Shown here piece after piece: positions 7,526 to 17,300 of a stretch of DNA of 26,953 nucleotides; the stretch's first letter is position 1; each line of letters opens with the position of its first letter. Both the position numbers and the translations under genes were made by a program. The notes beneath the pieces are model-generated. The model saw only the letters and a list, made by a program, of their open reading frames with translations. It made no database searches and was not told the origin of the DNA. The stretch is from a virus, in the IMG/VR virus record IMGVR_UViG_3300044825_003206, positions 1 to 26,953 of that record. One strand, 5' to 3'.

Positions 7526-7921
7526 TCAGCCGAGAACGGCGTTGGCCATTTGGGCGTAACCGCCCGCGTAGAGCTGGGTCTGCTCAAAGCGGATCTCGCC
7601 GTCGCCGGCAAGATCAGAACAATCGAGGTCCATCGCTGTGACGTCCTCACCATTGACCAACCGCGCCCAGGTCGCCAGGCCCGACGCTGTGATCAAAGCG
7701 TTTTCCTGGGCGGTCAGCACCAGCTGCCCACCGACCACGCTGCCGCAGGGCCGGGTGAGGCGAACTTCGACCAGCATCACACTGCTCGGGTTGTCGGAGG
7801 GCGCCCCCGGTCGTACCCCGCCGTAGATGCGTACCCGTGCGGCTTGAGTGCCCCGGTCCAGGAAGGCCCGGGTGCTTTCCATGCGCGCCAAGTGGTGTTC
7901 GGTACTCAAAGTGATCGTCAT
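7526..7921 (-). CDS. Phage tail-region protein, 131 aa, unknown function
   Basis: The start ATG at 7921 forms an ATGA overlap with the stop of the 367-residue gene. The product begins MTITLSTEHHLARMESTRAF and runs through several beta-type segments (RVRIYGG, VMLVEVRL, GQLVLTAQ) into an acidic patch (AMDLDCSDLAGDGEIRF) and a short tail. There is no signal peptide or membrane segment. Overlap with its neighbour suggests co-translation and possibly direct interaction with that protein. I do not recognise a named family with certainty; related short proteins occur beside tail fibre genes in betaproteobacterial prophages. The 67-base gap that follows holds only the next gene's ribosome binding site and a short GTCGC/GCGAC inverted repeat. 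Confidence 0.7.
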   Translation of the reverse strand: MTITLSTEHHLARMESTRAFLDRGTQAARVRIYGGVRPGAPSDNPSSVMLVEVRLTRPCGSVVGGQLVLTAQENALITASGLATWARLVNGEDVTAMDLDCSDLAGDGEIRFEQTQLYAGGYAQMANAVLG

Positions 7922-9021
7922 GCGATCACCTGCGGCTGCAGCCGATCGGCGATCACCGCCCGGTAGTGATGCTCGTGGTCGTGCGCGACGACCGTGAAGC
8001 GCTGATCAGGGTCGAGGTGATCAAAGCGGTAGCTGCCGTCAGCAGCGCTCCAGGTCTCGGCCACCAGCAGGTTCGTCTGAGCACTGAAGAGTTGAACCCG
8101 ACGCACCAGCGCTCGGTTGGGCGTGCTGGCTTGAGCGGCCTTCTCCTTGACGGAACCGGTGATGAGTCCGGCACCACCAAAGTGGATGTTGCGGCGAAAC
8201 TTGGGCAAGGCATGCCAGCAGGCATCAAACCCACCGACGCGGTCCCACAGCACCGAGTTCGGGCTGTGCCAATGGGGCAGCGCCGCACAACGCGCACCCG
8301 GTGCCGTGTTGAGCAGCAAGGTGCGTTCATGCGGCGGGTTCATGAACTCTTCGTTGGCCACCAGATCACCGATGATCCAGTCCTGGACCTCCGCAACACT
8401 GGCCTTGCCCCACTGGATGTACATCGTCGCGCCGCGCGAGGCGTCATTGACGAAGTGGTCGACTGAATCGCCGGAACGACTGAACTGAAACGGGTTGGCG
8501 CCCGGAAGGTTGTGCTCGGCCAGATAGGGCACGATGGTGACTGTCAGCTGCGTCTCGCCCGTCGTTGGCCACGAATCCTGGAAGCTGTTGGTGCTCCAGA
8601 CGGTCTTGAGCTCGTAGGTTTCACCGGCCAGCTCATAGGGCCGCGTGACCATCCCGGTCGCGTTACTGCCGTCGTAGCCGGTGTTGCACCAGAAACGGAA
8701 GTTCAGCGGTGTGAGCGGCTCGTGCCCCAGTTCGATTTCGCACACCCAGATCCCCGCCACGGCCCAGCCGGAGTAGACGCCGATGTCGACCGCATCCGAG
8801 CCCAGCGCCTTGGTGATATCGATCGAGCCGTCCGGGGTGGTGTAGGTGTTGCCCGCGATACGCACCCAGCCCGTCGAACTGCTGACCTGGGCGCCTGAGG
8901 TGCCGTCGAAAGTGTCCGATCCACCATCACCCCAGGGGTTGCCGTCCTTGGACACGCCATAGTTGTTGAAGAAAGGCACGGTGTTGCCCGTGCCCAGTCT
9001 GGGCAGTAATAAGCGGCTCAT
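7918..9021 (-). CDS. Tail-region protein with C-terminal carboxypeptidase-regulatory-like domain
   Basis: A 367-residue protein. Residues 1-280 are beta-rich, with many Trp, Gly and Asn, and are not recognised as a known family. Residues about 282-367 match the carboxypeptidase regulatory-like beta sandwich: GLITGSV, RRVQLF, then ADGSYRFDHLDPDQRFTVV and a closing DRLQP. The same module occurs in the 799-residue LamG protein (residues 173-250). Such domains are structural spacers or binding modules rather than enzymes in phage tails. The gene begins three bases after the stop of the 422-residue gene and overlaps the next by ATGA. A tail-tip or side-fibre subunit is the most likely role. Confidence 0.72.
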   Translation of the reverse strand: MSRLLLPRLGTGNTVPFFNNYGVSKDGNPWGDGGSDTFDGTSGAQVSSSTGWVRIAGNTYTTPDGSIDITKALGSDAVDIGVYSGWAVAGIWVCEIELGHEPLTPLNFRFWCNTGYDGSNATGMVTRPYELAGETYELKTVWSTNSFQDSWPTTGETQLTVTIVPYLAEHNLPGANPFQFSRSGDSVDHFVNDASRGATMYIQWGKASVAEVQDWIIGDLVANEEFMNPPHERTLLLNTAPGARCAALPHWHSPNSVLWDRVGGFDACWHALPKFRRNIHFGGAGLITGSVKEKAAQASTPNRALVRRVQLFSAQTNLLVAETWSAADGSYRFDHLDPDQRFTVVAHDHEHHYRAVIADRLQPQVIA

Positions 9022-9024
9022 AAA

Positions 9025-10293
9025 TCACCGCCATGGCCCGGTAATGTCGAACGCCACCTGCGCCCCTTCAGACTCCGAGCTGTACTGGGTGCGGACCAGC
9101 AGAAAGCGTCGACCGGACTGGCCCACGACGTTGTCGATGATGGTCTGGTCGGTATAGGGCCGGTCCTGGTGCATCCAGTACATGCCCGGCATCATTCCGC
9201 GCAGGTGTCCGTCCTCCTGCCGCACATAGGTCGGCATCAGCCACAGGCTGTAGTCGGCTCCGTTGGGAAACGGCAGATTGCCGCGCCCGCACACCTGCTG
9301 ACCGTTGTTGGTATTGAGCGATGTCACGCCCCAACGCACGTAGTTGCCGACCTGCGTGTGGTTGCGCAGGATGACCTTGCCCCCGACGTCCAGCGAGTGG
9401 GTCAGCCCATAGCCGTTGTACTGACCGGGGTAACTTGAATACTGGTTGTTGATGCTCCAGTAGCGGTCATCCGCGCACAGCACGGTGTGGTAGCGGTCAC
9501 CCGGTTTGAAACTTTCGAGGTCGCCGAAGCAATAGAAATTGCGTCCGTACCAGTTGTACCCCGCCGCATTGGTCACGAACAGGAAGAACAAGCGTTCGTC
9601 GCCCACCAGCACCCAGTTGCGGTTGCCGCCGCCCCCATCACCGTAGTTCTCATACCCAGCCTGCTGCGCGTGGTACCACTTGTGCCAGCCCCACTGGTTG
9701 GCTTCCCACTGTGCCCAGTTCTGGTTCGGTTTGCTCGGATCGAACGGAGCTTGGGCGCCGACGATGGTCCCGATGTCGGCCATGTCTTCGACGATACCGA
9801 CGTTGGCCCACTTGGCCCAGGTGGTGCCGTAGGACGCGCCTTTCAGGCTGTCGTCGATCAGCAGCAGGTTGCCCGGCGATTGCGGGTGGACGCTGCAATA
9901 GGCGCGCTTGTGGGTGGTGGAGAAGGCGATCTCCCACCCCAGGGGGGCGACCTTGGCCGACAGACTGGTCGCTGTGGTCGCAGGCGATGCCGGCGTTCCG
10001 GTCACCGCATAGCTGAACGTGGTGGCGGTGACACTGAGGATACGGAACTGGCCGTTGTAAGCCGTCTCGTTGGCCCCTTCGATGACCACCACTTGGTCTT
10101 TGAGATAGCTGTGGCCGGTGGTGATCGTGGCGGTGGCCAAGCCATCGGCAAAGCTCAGACGGTCGATCCCCTTGAGGTTGAAGCCGTTAACGAGCACCGC
10201 ATCGAGCATGTTGACCAGATCACCCCAGGCGTTGGACACCTGCGGGGCGCCAGCCATGCCACTGTTGAAGTATTTGACGCTCAAATCAGTCAT
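9025..10293 (-). CDS. Tail-region protein, 422 aa, aromatic-rich (putative adhesin)
   Basis: Residues 1-115 form a conserved N-terminal part (SVKYFNSGMAGAPQVSNAWG, LVNMLDAVLVNGFN) followed by a small beta domain (ATATITTGHSYLKDQVVVIE, RILSVTATTFSYAVTG). I recognise this pattern from uncharacterised tail proteins of many proteobacterial prophages. The remaining 300 residues are unusually rich in Trp, Tyr, Asn and Gly (for example around 190-225) and look like an all-beta head. No catalytic motif is evident. Start ATG at 10293 has GGAG eight bases upstream. The aromatic-rich C-terminal part could bind glycans or form part of the distal tail. The family is unnamed as far as I can tell. Confidence 0.72.
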   Translation of the reverse strand: MTDLSVKYFNSGMAGAPQVSNAWGDLVNMLDAVLVNGFNLKGIDRLSFADGLATATITTGHSYLKDQVVVIEGANETAYNGQFRILSVTATTFSYAVTGTPASPATTATSLSAKVAPLGWEIAFSTTHKRAYCSVHPQSPGNLLLIDDSLKGASYGTTWAKWANVGIVEDMADIGTIVGAQAPFDPSKPNQNWAQWEANQWGWHKWYHAQQAGYENYGDGGGGNRNWVLVGDERLFFLFVTNAAGYNWYGRNFYCFGDLESFKPGDRYHTVLCADDRYWSINNQYSSYPGQYNGYGLTHSLDVGGKVILRNHTQVGNYVRWGVTSLNTNNGQQVCGRGNLPFPNGADYSLWLMPTYVRQEDGHLRGMMPGMYWMHQDRPYTDQTIIDNVVGQSGRRFLLVRTQYSSESEGAQVAFDITGPWR

Positions 10294-10305
10294 CTATTTC
10301 TCCGC

Positions 10306-13300
10306 TCAAGGCGTGTCCACATCACCGCGCAACAGCAAGGTGAAGGCATCGTCGGGTACCGTTTCCGGGCCCTGTTGGACCGTGCGCACCACCCAGACGG
10401 GAAACTGGGCGCCGATGGTGTTGAAGCGCAGCACGTTGCCGGTCGCCCAGCCGTTGCCCCAACCCAGCGCCGGCAGGAAGAAATAAGGCACGCCGGTGGA
10501 CGGGTTGTTCGGGGCGCAGTCGGTGCTGGTGTTGCCCGAGGCGATCACGCCGACGTTTTCACCGATCACCTCGAAGGACGTGCTGTTGGTGAAGCGCACG
10601 ATCCAGCGCTCGGTCAGCGCACCTCGGTTGGTGACACGGATCGGGTACTGGGTGTTGTTGAAGGTGGCCGTGGCCGATCCACCCGACAGGCTGTCGGCCC
10701 ACGCGCCGTTCCACGATGCCTGATCGAACACCAGACTGACCCGGGCGAATAAATCGCCGGCCATCAAGGCGCTGGCCACAAAACTGCCAGAACGGGGATC
10801 GCCCGGCGTGGCGAGCGGATAGTTATGGGTCAATGCGCGCGTGAAACTGATCTCGCCGTTGATCTGCGCATCCCGGACCACCGCCATGTCCTCGATGCGG
10901 TGCTCGATGGTGACCGGCTGGCTGTAGCCACTGACGTTGCTAAAGGTCACCGTCCCGGCTTCGAGGTCGGCTGTGTAGCCCGTCGGAATCACCACGCCAT
11001 CGTTGCCTACGATCCGGACCCGGGACAGACGGACCCGGCCGCAGTCGATGGTCTGGCCGTTGATGACCGAGGTCGTGATGCGTCCTGTGTGGCCGACCAC
11101 CGCAAACCCACCCGGGCGGAAGATCGGTACGCGCCCATCGCTGGGCAAGCGTACCGGGTCGATGCCCAGCAGATCGGCGTCCAGCGGCAAATAGCTGTAG
11201 GCCACCGCGCTGTAGCGCACACTGGAAGCTGCTACAGGTTCCGGCTTGAAGATCTTGCCGTCGGCACTGACGTTGCTGGCATCGAACCACGGCTCTGCTT
11301 CATTGCCGACCCCCGTGACCACGCTCCCGAAACGCACCCGCACCAGCCCGGTCTCGTAGTCCACGCTACCGCTGACGCCGGGAGCATCGATCTTGCCGTC
11401 GATCCCGGCGCTGACACTTTGCGTGCCACCGATGGCGCGGGCAAACTGGATCGACAGCGACCCTGGACGCAAGGGAGCGGCCCCGGTACGGAACACGAAC
11501 TCGCTGGAGATGTTCTCGCCCACCGTGGTCACGCAACTGGTCCGGGTGATGGCGTTGTTCGTTCCTGCCGTCCAGGAGGTCAGCGCAACATCGCCCGACA
11601 GATAGTTGATCGTGCCGCGCGTAACCCATCCGCCGGTGGTGAACTCTCGCAGGGTGCCCTGGCCGTTATCACCCCAGGGCTGCGCACCTGCAGCGGTGAG
11701 CAGAACTGTGCCCGTCACCACCTGGGCATTGACACCCGGCACCAGCTTGAAGGCTGGCAGAAACTGGAAGGTTTCCGAGTGGTTGCTGGTCGAGCCCGCG
11801 CTGTTGTAGCGCAGCTTCACATAGCCGGATTCGTCGTTCGGGTACATCGATGGCGCGTCGATGTATTGGATGCCCGCGTAGTTCAACCTGAACATCAACC
11901 CTGCGCTACCCCAGCCCAGACGCTGCGAGGTGTAAACCGGTCGAGGAATCTTGATCGTGACATCAGGTTGGAACACCACCGATCCGGTCGCGTAGTCCAC
12001 CGATCCGACCACCGAACCATTGAGCAGCACTCGGCCAGCGCCGTCGTCTCGGGCAATTTGCGTCGGATCGACGCCATTCCACAGGCCGATCCCCATTTCT
12101 TGAATCTGCTTTTGCGTGTAAACGCCCAGCCCAGTCGTGTCCGTCAGCGTGTTCCATTCCACCTCGAGCGATCCGGGTTCGATGGTCCCCAAGGTCGCGG
12201 TGACCGGCAGCGTCCCCGCGCCATTGCGGGAGGGGTGAGAGAACGAGTCTTCCTGCTTGGGGCCTGCAACGTAAGTGACGGTGAGCTGTGTTCCGACCGA
12301 CGGCAGCACGTTGGGTGCGAAGTCCACGCGGTTCTGCGCGACGCTCAAGTTGCCGGTGGCCGCCCCGGACAGCGCGCCTGAGGTGGCCGCCGTTGCCGTC
12401 TTGGTGCCGCCGTACTCCCAGGACACTGTGAGCGACCCGGGTTGCACCGAAGTCCCCGCAGGCGGGTTCAAGGCAAGGCTCTGGGCGGCCTTCAGGGTAG
12501 TGGATGGTTGCTGCGTCTCCTGCGTCGGCACGTTCCAGGTCAGCACGAGCGAACTGCCGACGTCGGGCAATGCGCCCAAAGTGACGACGAACGCGCCCGT
12601 GTTCCGGTTGAAGGTGCCCGCGCCGTAGCTGGCATCCAGGCCCTTGAGGGAGCCGTTACCGGCATCGGACAACACGTACCAGCGGCCCTGGGCCATGTAG
12701 CTGATCGTCAGCGTGCCGGGCTGCGGCACCGGATTGACTGTGCCCACGTAGGACTGGCTGCGGGATTCGGGCGTGACCGGGATTTCCGAGCTTTGCGGCG
12801 CACGCAGAATCTGCGCGGCGGGCGTGTAGGTAATGGATTTCGCGTTCGACATCGACCCCGAATTGAGGGTCAGGATGCCGTTGGCGTAGTCGATGGTGCC
12901 CATCGTGCCGCTGGCGGTCTTAAGTAGACCGGCGTCGTCGAAGATCGTGATGCCGTCCGTGCCAATGGTCAGTGACCCGGGCAAGCAACCGCCAGGCAAG
13001 TTGAACTTGGTGCTCGCCGTCCACGCGTGGCTGGCCGTATAGCTGACCGGCACAGCACCGGGCACAGGCAACCCTGCGGCGGCATACGGCGGAACGAAGG
13101 AAATCGGCGTCTCAGTCTGGGCGCTGGGCACCAACTGCGTGTAAATCGAGGTGCCCTTTATCGTGAAGTCGCCAAGAGCTGCTGCCTGGGTCAGCGGAAC
13201 CACGCCGACGTAGGTTCCAGCGTCGGCCACGACCGTGTCCCGCACCTTGGTGCTGTTCGTTGCGCGTGTGAACGTCCGCGTCGCGGGCGAGCCCGTGAAG

Positions 13301-13902
13301 TCGTAACGCAGGGCATCGCTGATATCGACGGTGACGACACTGGCTTTGTAGTCCTGGTCGTTGTTGTAGGTGAAGGTGCGCTCGACCACCGAGACTGAGG
13401 TGGCCCGGATGTACTGCTCTTTCTGCGTGCCCAGCCCCTCGTTCTCGATCAAGACCAAGGTCTGGCCGACATTGGGAACGGTGTCGGTCGTGCGCTGAAA
13501 AAGCTGGATCACCCGCTGACCGGCGATGTGGTTTTCGAACAGGTAGCCCGCCCATTCCGGGCCCTTGTTGAGGTAGGCCTCGATGCGGACTTGCGCCTGC
13601 TCGCGAGTGTCGAAGGTCCGTTCGGTAGAGAACAGCGTGACGCTGACCCTGGGATCGGCAGGCGGCTCGGCCACGATGACGTTGGCCCCGAAATAGGTGT
13701 CGGTATCGTCGGTCTGCACCGAGACGAAGGACTTGCGCAAATTGACCCGACCGCCGGCACGATCCACCTCGGAAATGTCGGGGAAGATCGCGTTCGACAC
13801 CCCATCGGCTATTCGCTGACCAGTGGGCGCACCACCGCCCTCAGGCACATCCGCCATCACGGCAGATTTCAGCAGTTTCACGTCGCCGGCTTGGATCGGC
13901 AT
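10306..13902 (-). CDS. Large beta-repeat tail structural protein, 1198 aa
   Basis: The third largest protein of the window. Residues 1-260 form an N-terminal region with mixed helix and strand. From about 305 on there are repeated modules, each opening with PG(S/T)L(T/S/E)(I/V) (308, 395, 488, 576, 812) and several closing with G(S/T)(V/I)(D/N)Y..G.(L/V) (335, 633, 763, 845). These look like tandem beta sandwiches of 45-75 residues. The C-terminal 200 residues (from about 1000) are less repetitive and end in a short acidic tail. There is no signal peptide, membrane span or enzyme motif. Its place directly after the tape measure and 135-residue genes, where lambda has M-L-K-I-J, suggests a main tail-tip or central fibre protein. 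GGAG lies eight bases before ATG. Confidence 0.72.
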   Translation of the reverse strand: MPIQAGDVKLLKSAVMADVPEGGGAPTGQRIADGVSNAIFPDISEVDRAGGRVNLRKSFVSVQTDDTDTYFGANVIVAEPPADPRVSVTLFSTERTFDTREQAQVRIEAYLNKGPEWAGYLFENHIAGQRVIQLFQRTTDTVPNVGQTLVLIENEGLGTQKEQYIRATSVSVVERTFTYNNDQDYKASVVTVDISDALRYDFTGSPATRTFTRATNSTKVRDTVVADAGTYVGVVPLTQAAALGDFTIKGTSIYTQLVPSAQTETPISFVPPYAAAGLPVPGAVPVSYTASHAWTASTKFNLPGGCLPGSLTIGTDGITIFDDAGLLKTASGTMGTIDYANGILTLNSGSMSNAKSITYTPAAQILRAPQSSEIPVTPESRSQSYVGTVNPVPQPGTLTISYMAQGRWYVLSDAGNGSLKGLDASYGAGTFNRNTGAFVVTLGALPDVGSSLVLTWNVPTQETQQPSTTLKAAQSLALNPPAGTSVQPGSLTVSWEYGGTKTATAATSGALSGAATGNLSVAQNRVDFAPNVLPSVGTQLTVTYVAGPKQEDSFSHPSRNGAGTLPVTATLGTIEPGSLEVEWNTLTDTTGLGVYTQKQIQEMGIGLWNGVDPTQIARDDGAGRVLLNGSVVGSVDYATGSVVFQPDVTIKIPRPVYTSQRLGWGSAGLMFRLNYAGIQYIDAPSMYPNDESGYVKLRYNSAGSTSNHSETFQFLPAFKLVPGVNAQVVTGTVLLTAAGAQPWGDNGQGTLREFTTGGWVTRGTINYLSGDVALTSWTAGTNNAITRTSCVTTVGENISSEFVFRTGAAPLRPGSLSIQFARAIGGTQSVSAGIDGKIDAPGVSGSVDYETGLVRVRFGSVVTGVGNEAEPWFDASNVSADGKIFKPEPVAASSVRYSAVAYSYLPLDADLLGIDPVRLPSDGRVPIFRPGGFAVVGHTGRITTSVINGQTIDCGRVRLSRVRIVGNDGVVIPTGYTADLEAGTVTFSNVSGYSQPVTIEHRIEDMAVVRDAQINGEISFTRALTHNYPLATPGDPRSGSFVASALMAGDLFARVSLVFDQASWNGAWADSLSGGSATATFNNTQYPIRVTNRGALTERWIVRFTNSTSFEVIGENVGVIASGNTSTDCAPNNPSTGVPYFFLPALGWGNGWATGNVLRFNTIGAQFPVWVVRTVQQGPETVPDDAFTLLLRGDVDTP

Positions 13903-13903
13903 G

Positions 13904-14311
13904 TCAGAGCTCCAGGAATCGAAGGGTCAATCGGTAAAAATCAGCGTCAGACCGGGCAGGAAAACCGAGCACCGGCTCGGCCTCGATCGCGGTCTCCGCG
14001 TGCCGAAAGGCCACCGTGTAAGTGCGACCATCGGCCAGGGTCAGTTGGAAACGGCCCGTGGCATCGGTGGGCGCCACCGCAGCCCAAAGCCGCAGTTGCT
14101 CTACCGTTGCGCGCGCAACCCAGGCCATGTCGGGTGCGCCCACCAAGGTGATGGGACGTCCTGCCAGTCGCATGGCCGACTGGATAAGTAGCGCCCCGGT
14201 GATCAGGTAAGCGCTGGTCGCAACGGTCGGCGACCAGCTGTGTTCGTCGCTCCACAACAAATCGTCAGGCAGCACCAGGGCCACCTCATCAGCGAGGTTC
14301 TTCAGTTGCAT
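13904..14311 (-). CDS. Putative distal tail protein, 135 aa, downstream of tape measure
   Basis: The gene starts 10 bases after the tape measure stop, the place of lambda gene M. The product has an N-terminal helix (MQLKNLADEVALVLPDDLLW), a strand-rich middle (RLAGRPITLVG, TYTVAFRH) and ends EPVLGFPARSDADFYRLTLRFLEL (last part DFYRLTLRFLEL). The closing pattern, with a single-strand ending in TLRFLE, is common in small distal-tail proteins that fold as a beta sandwich around the tube end. I infer a distal tail role from position and size only. Its ribosome binding site is weak (GTGTGAG). The next gene starts one base after its stop. Confidence 0.68.
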   Translation of the reverse strand: MQLKNLADEVALVLPDDLLWSDEHSWSPTVATSAYLITGALLIQSAMRLAGRPITLVGAPDMAWVARATVEQLRLWAAVAPTDATGRFQLTLADGRTYTVAFRHAETAIEAEPVLGFPARSDADFYRLTLRFLEL

Positions 14312-14321
14312 GGGAAAGAAC

Positions 14322-17300
14322 TCACACCGCCCGGGTACGGGCAGCGTCTAGAAGTTGCAGGAGACGCGACTCGTCGCGTGCATCGATAGAGGCCTGGACC
14401 TTGCGGTCACCAGAGGACAGCTCTACACGTACCGTGCGCGTCGGGCCACCGTCACCCGCCAGGACCGGGCGAGCCAGCGCCGAGCCTATGGGTTGCACCA
14501 GCCCGCCAGCAGCGAATCCTTGGACACCGGCCATCACGCGCCCAGCCAAGGCCTGCGCCGGAGCAGACAGGTTGTTAATCGCCTCGAAAAAGCCCGCACC
14601 GTAACGGGCAACAGCGTCCCGGTTCACGACAAACTCACCCGGGGTCAACATCGCCGGGACGGTGTCGGACTTCGACAGTCCGCCACGCCGGTAGTACTCG
14701 CCCTGGTTCTGTTCCATGTAGTCGATCAGCTCGCGTTCCAGGTCTTTGCCCCAGAGCAGCGGCTGGGCCATCGCCTGTCGCCACGTTTGCTTGATCCGCT
14801 CCAGGTTCTGGCGCTCGTTGCCAGTGAGCTGTTTGCGTCCGATGAATTCCTCCAGCGTGCGCCGATCCTGCTGCGCTTGTTTGCCGTAGTTCTCCATCGT
14901 CTTGCTGCGCATGTCCAGGCTGACCGATGCGCCGTAGTTCCACTGCAGCCAGTTGGTGTACTCGTTCATTCCCTGCAGACCCAAATCGATCATCTTCAGG
15001 GCTTCGAACGCGTCACGGTTCTTCTTTGGAGTTGTGGGTGTGCTGTCACCACTGTTGTCGGCTCCATTACCGGAAGGGCGTTTTGCGCCACCCAGCATTA
15101 CCGCGCCGCCCGTGGCGAACCGGGCCACCCCATTGGCCAGCCGCGAGAGCGCACCGCTCCCATATTTCTGCACCGCTGCCTTGCGAATCACGAAGGCACC
15201 GGCATCCAGGGTGCGCGGTACCGTGTCGTGATGGCCAGAGCCGGGCACCGAACCGCCTCCCATCCGGGGGAAGGCAGGAGCCACCGCGCCGCCGCCAGCA
15301 AAGTGCCTGACACCACCACCAACCAGGCCGCCGGTGGCATTGACCTCGACCCGCTGCACGTAGATGGTGTGCGTGCTCGAGGTGTTGGCGCCGTTCAAAC
15401 TCATGATCTCCGAACGAGCCGCTTCCGCATTGGTGCTGACCTGATGCCGAGACTCGGTCTGGATGCGATCCAGCGCCTTGATCATTCCCTCGACGTTGGT
15501 GATCGCGGCCTGCGCTTTCTCCGTGGCGACCTTGAGTTCGACCTGCGAGTTTTGCTCGGCGTAGGTCTTGAGCTTGTCGAGCGCATCTTTCGCTTTGCTG
15601 ACGTCCGCATCGACCGGCAGCGTCTTGCCCTCTTTAAGCAGTTGCTCGTACTCCTGCAGCTTCTTTTCCGCTTCCTGCAGATCGGCCTGAATCTTGAGGA
15701 GGAATTCCTTCTCTGCCAGCGCCTTGTCCAAGTCAGCGATCGCCTGATCGAAGCGGCTTTTGTCGGCATCGATCGTGACCTTCAGCCCATCCTTGAGCTT
15801 GGCCGTGATCTGGTCGATCTGTGTTTCGGTCTGCGTCAGGGTCTGCTGGATCTGCTCACGGGCCGTGATCGCCGACTGGGCGGCTTTCTGGTGCGCCGCG
15901 CTTTCTGCGTCCAGCGTCTTGTTGAGCAACTCCTCCGAGGTCCGGATGGCACCGATGGCGCCTGCCACCTCGTTCTTGCTCTGCACTGCGGCCTGATCGG
16001 CAGCCTGCGACTTCTGGGCAATCTCGGCCCGCAGGGTTTCGGCCTGCCGCATCAATTGATCGGCCGTGGCGTACTCCTGCTTGCGGTAGGCCTCGCGCGA
16101 CTGCGCTTCGAGCTGCACGACCTGGGTCATGTTTTGCTCGGATTGCTTCTTGGCATCCTCAGCGCGCTTGGCCTCATTGGTTTGCGAGGTGGCCACCTGG
16201 GCGGCCAGGTCCATGGCTTTTTGGGCCAGTTGTCGGGCCAGCTCGAGTTCGCCGTTGGCCAGGGCCTCGCGGGCCTTTTCCTGATACTCGGCGATCTGGT
16301 ACTTGCGATCTTCGTTGGCCTGGAACTCGGTCATGCCCTGACGGGCAATCTCGCGAATGCGCTCCTCTGTCGTCATCGACAACTGGCGCTTCTCGTTCTC
16401 AATGCGCTGGACTTCGGCCAAGTGCCGATTGGCTTCGGCGTTCAAGGCATCGATGTGCTGTCGGTACTCCGACAACGCCTGGGTCATGGTCTGGCGCTTG
16501 GTGGCCAGGATCTCATTTTCGACGCGGGTGACATTGGCCGACCGCTCGGATTCTGTCTGCCACTGGCGCTGGGCAGCTTCAGTGCGCGCCCGTCCCTCGT
16601 CGTCGATCAGCTTCAGCGTGGTCGTGGTTGCCTGCTGACGCAGCGTGGTTTGCTGCGTCAGCGCCTCAGTCAGCAGTTGCGTCGACTTGGTAATCAGCGC
16701 AGTTTCCGACTGGGTTTTGAGTTCCAGTGCGGTTTGTTCCTGCTGGTAGCGCGCCTTGACCGCATCGATCTGGCGCTGCAGGTTGGCCTCGACGATGCTG
16801 GTCAGCCCCTTGTAGGCATCGGCCATCTTGGCAGTCGCGTCATTGACGACCCCCTGCGCTTTTCCGACTGCCTGTTCGACTTCGCCCAAACGGGATTTCA
16901 GCTTCTCCAGTGCGCTGTGGACGGCCTCAACGCCACGCCCGACCGCCTCCTGCGTCCCCTGGCGAACGGCTTCCAGCCGCTTGGCAATCTCCTCGGCGGC
17001 GGTCGCGGCGGTATTCATCGCACCCTTGGCCGCGTCCGCTCCCTTGGATGCGTCAGCGTACATCTGGCCGAAGATCTGGTTCATCTCAGCGAGCCGCTGC
17101 TCGTGGCGCTTGGTGGCCTGCTCGATGGTGTCGGAGGTGAATACCGCTTTGAAGACTTCCCAGCGGTACTGCAACTGCTCGATGCCTTTCATTAGCATCT
17201 CGACCATGAAGATGCCTGCCTTGCGGACGACCTCGAATTTCTCGGACAACCACGTTCCGATCTCCCAGCCCACCAGGAAGGCACCCAGCACAGCGAACGC

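Noticed and set aside
7459-7653. Upstream extension of the 141-residue gene to 7653
   Set aside because: It lies in the preceding gene and has no protein-like sequence. ATG at 7458 has a good CAGGAG site, and the family-like sequence begins there.
9487-12381. Long + strand open frames opposite the 422- and 1198-residue genes
   Set aside because: They are His/Arg/Gly/Asp-rich readings with no recognisable domain and cover genes with good ribosome binding sites and tight operon spacing on the minus strand.
14355-17195. Long + strand open frame (946 codons) antisense to the tape measure gene
   Set aside because: It mirrors the coiled-coil region, where GC-rich Gln/Glu/Ala/Lys codons leave few stops on the other strand. 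The Leu/Arg-rich reading resembles no family, and the sense frame is a clear tape measure protein.
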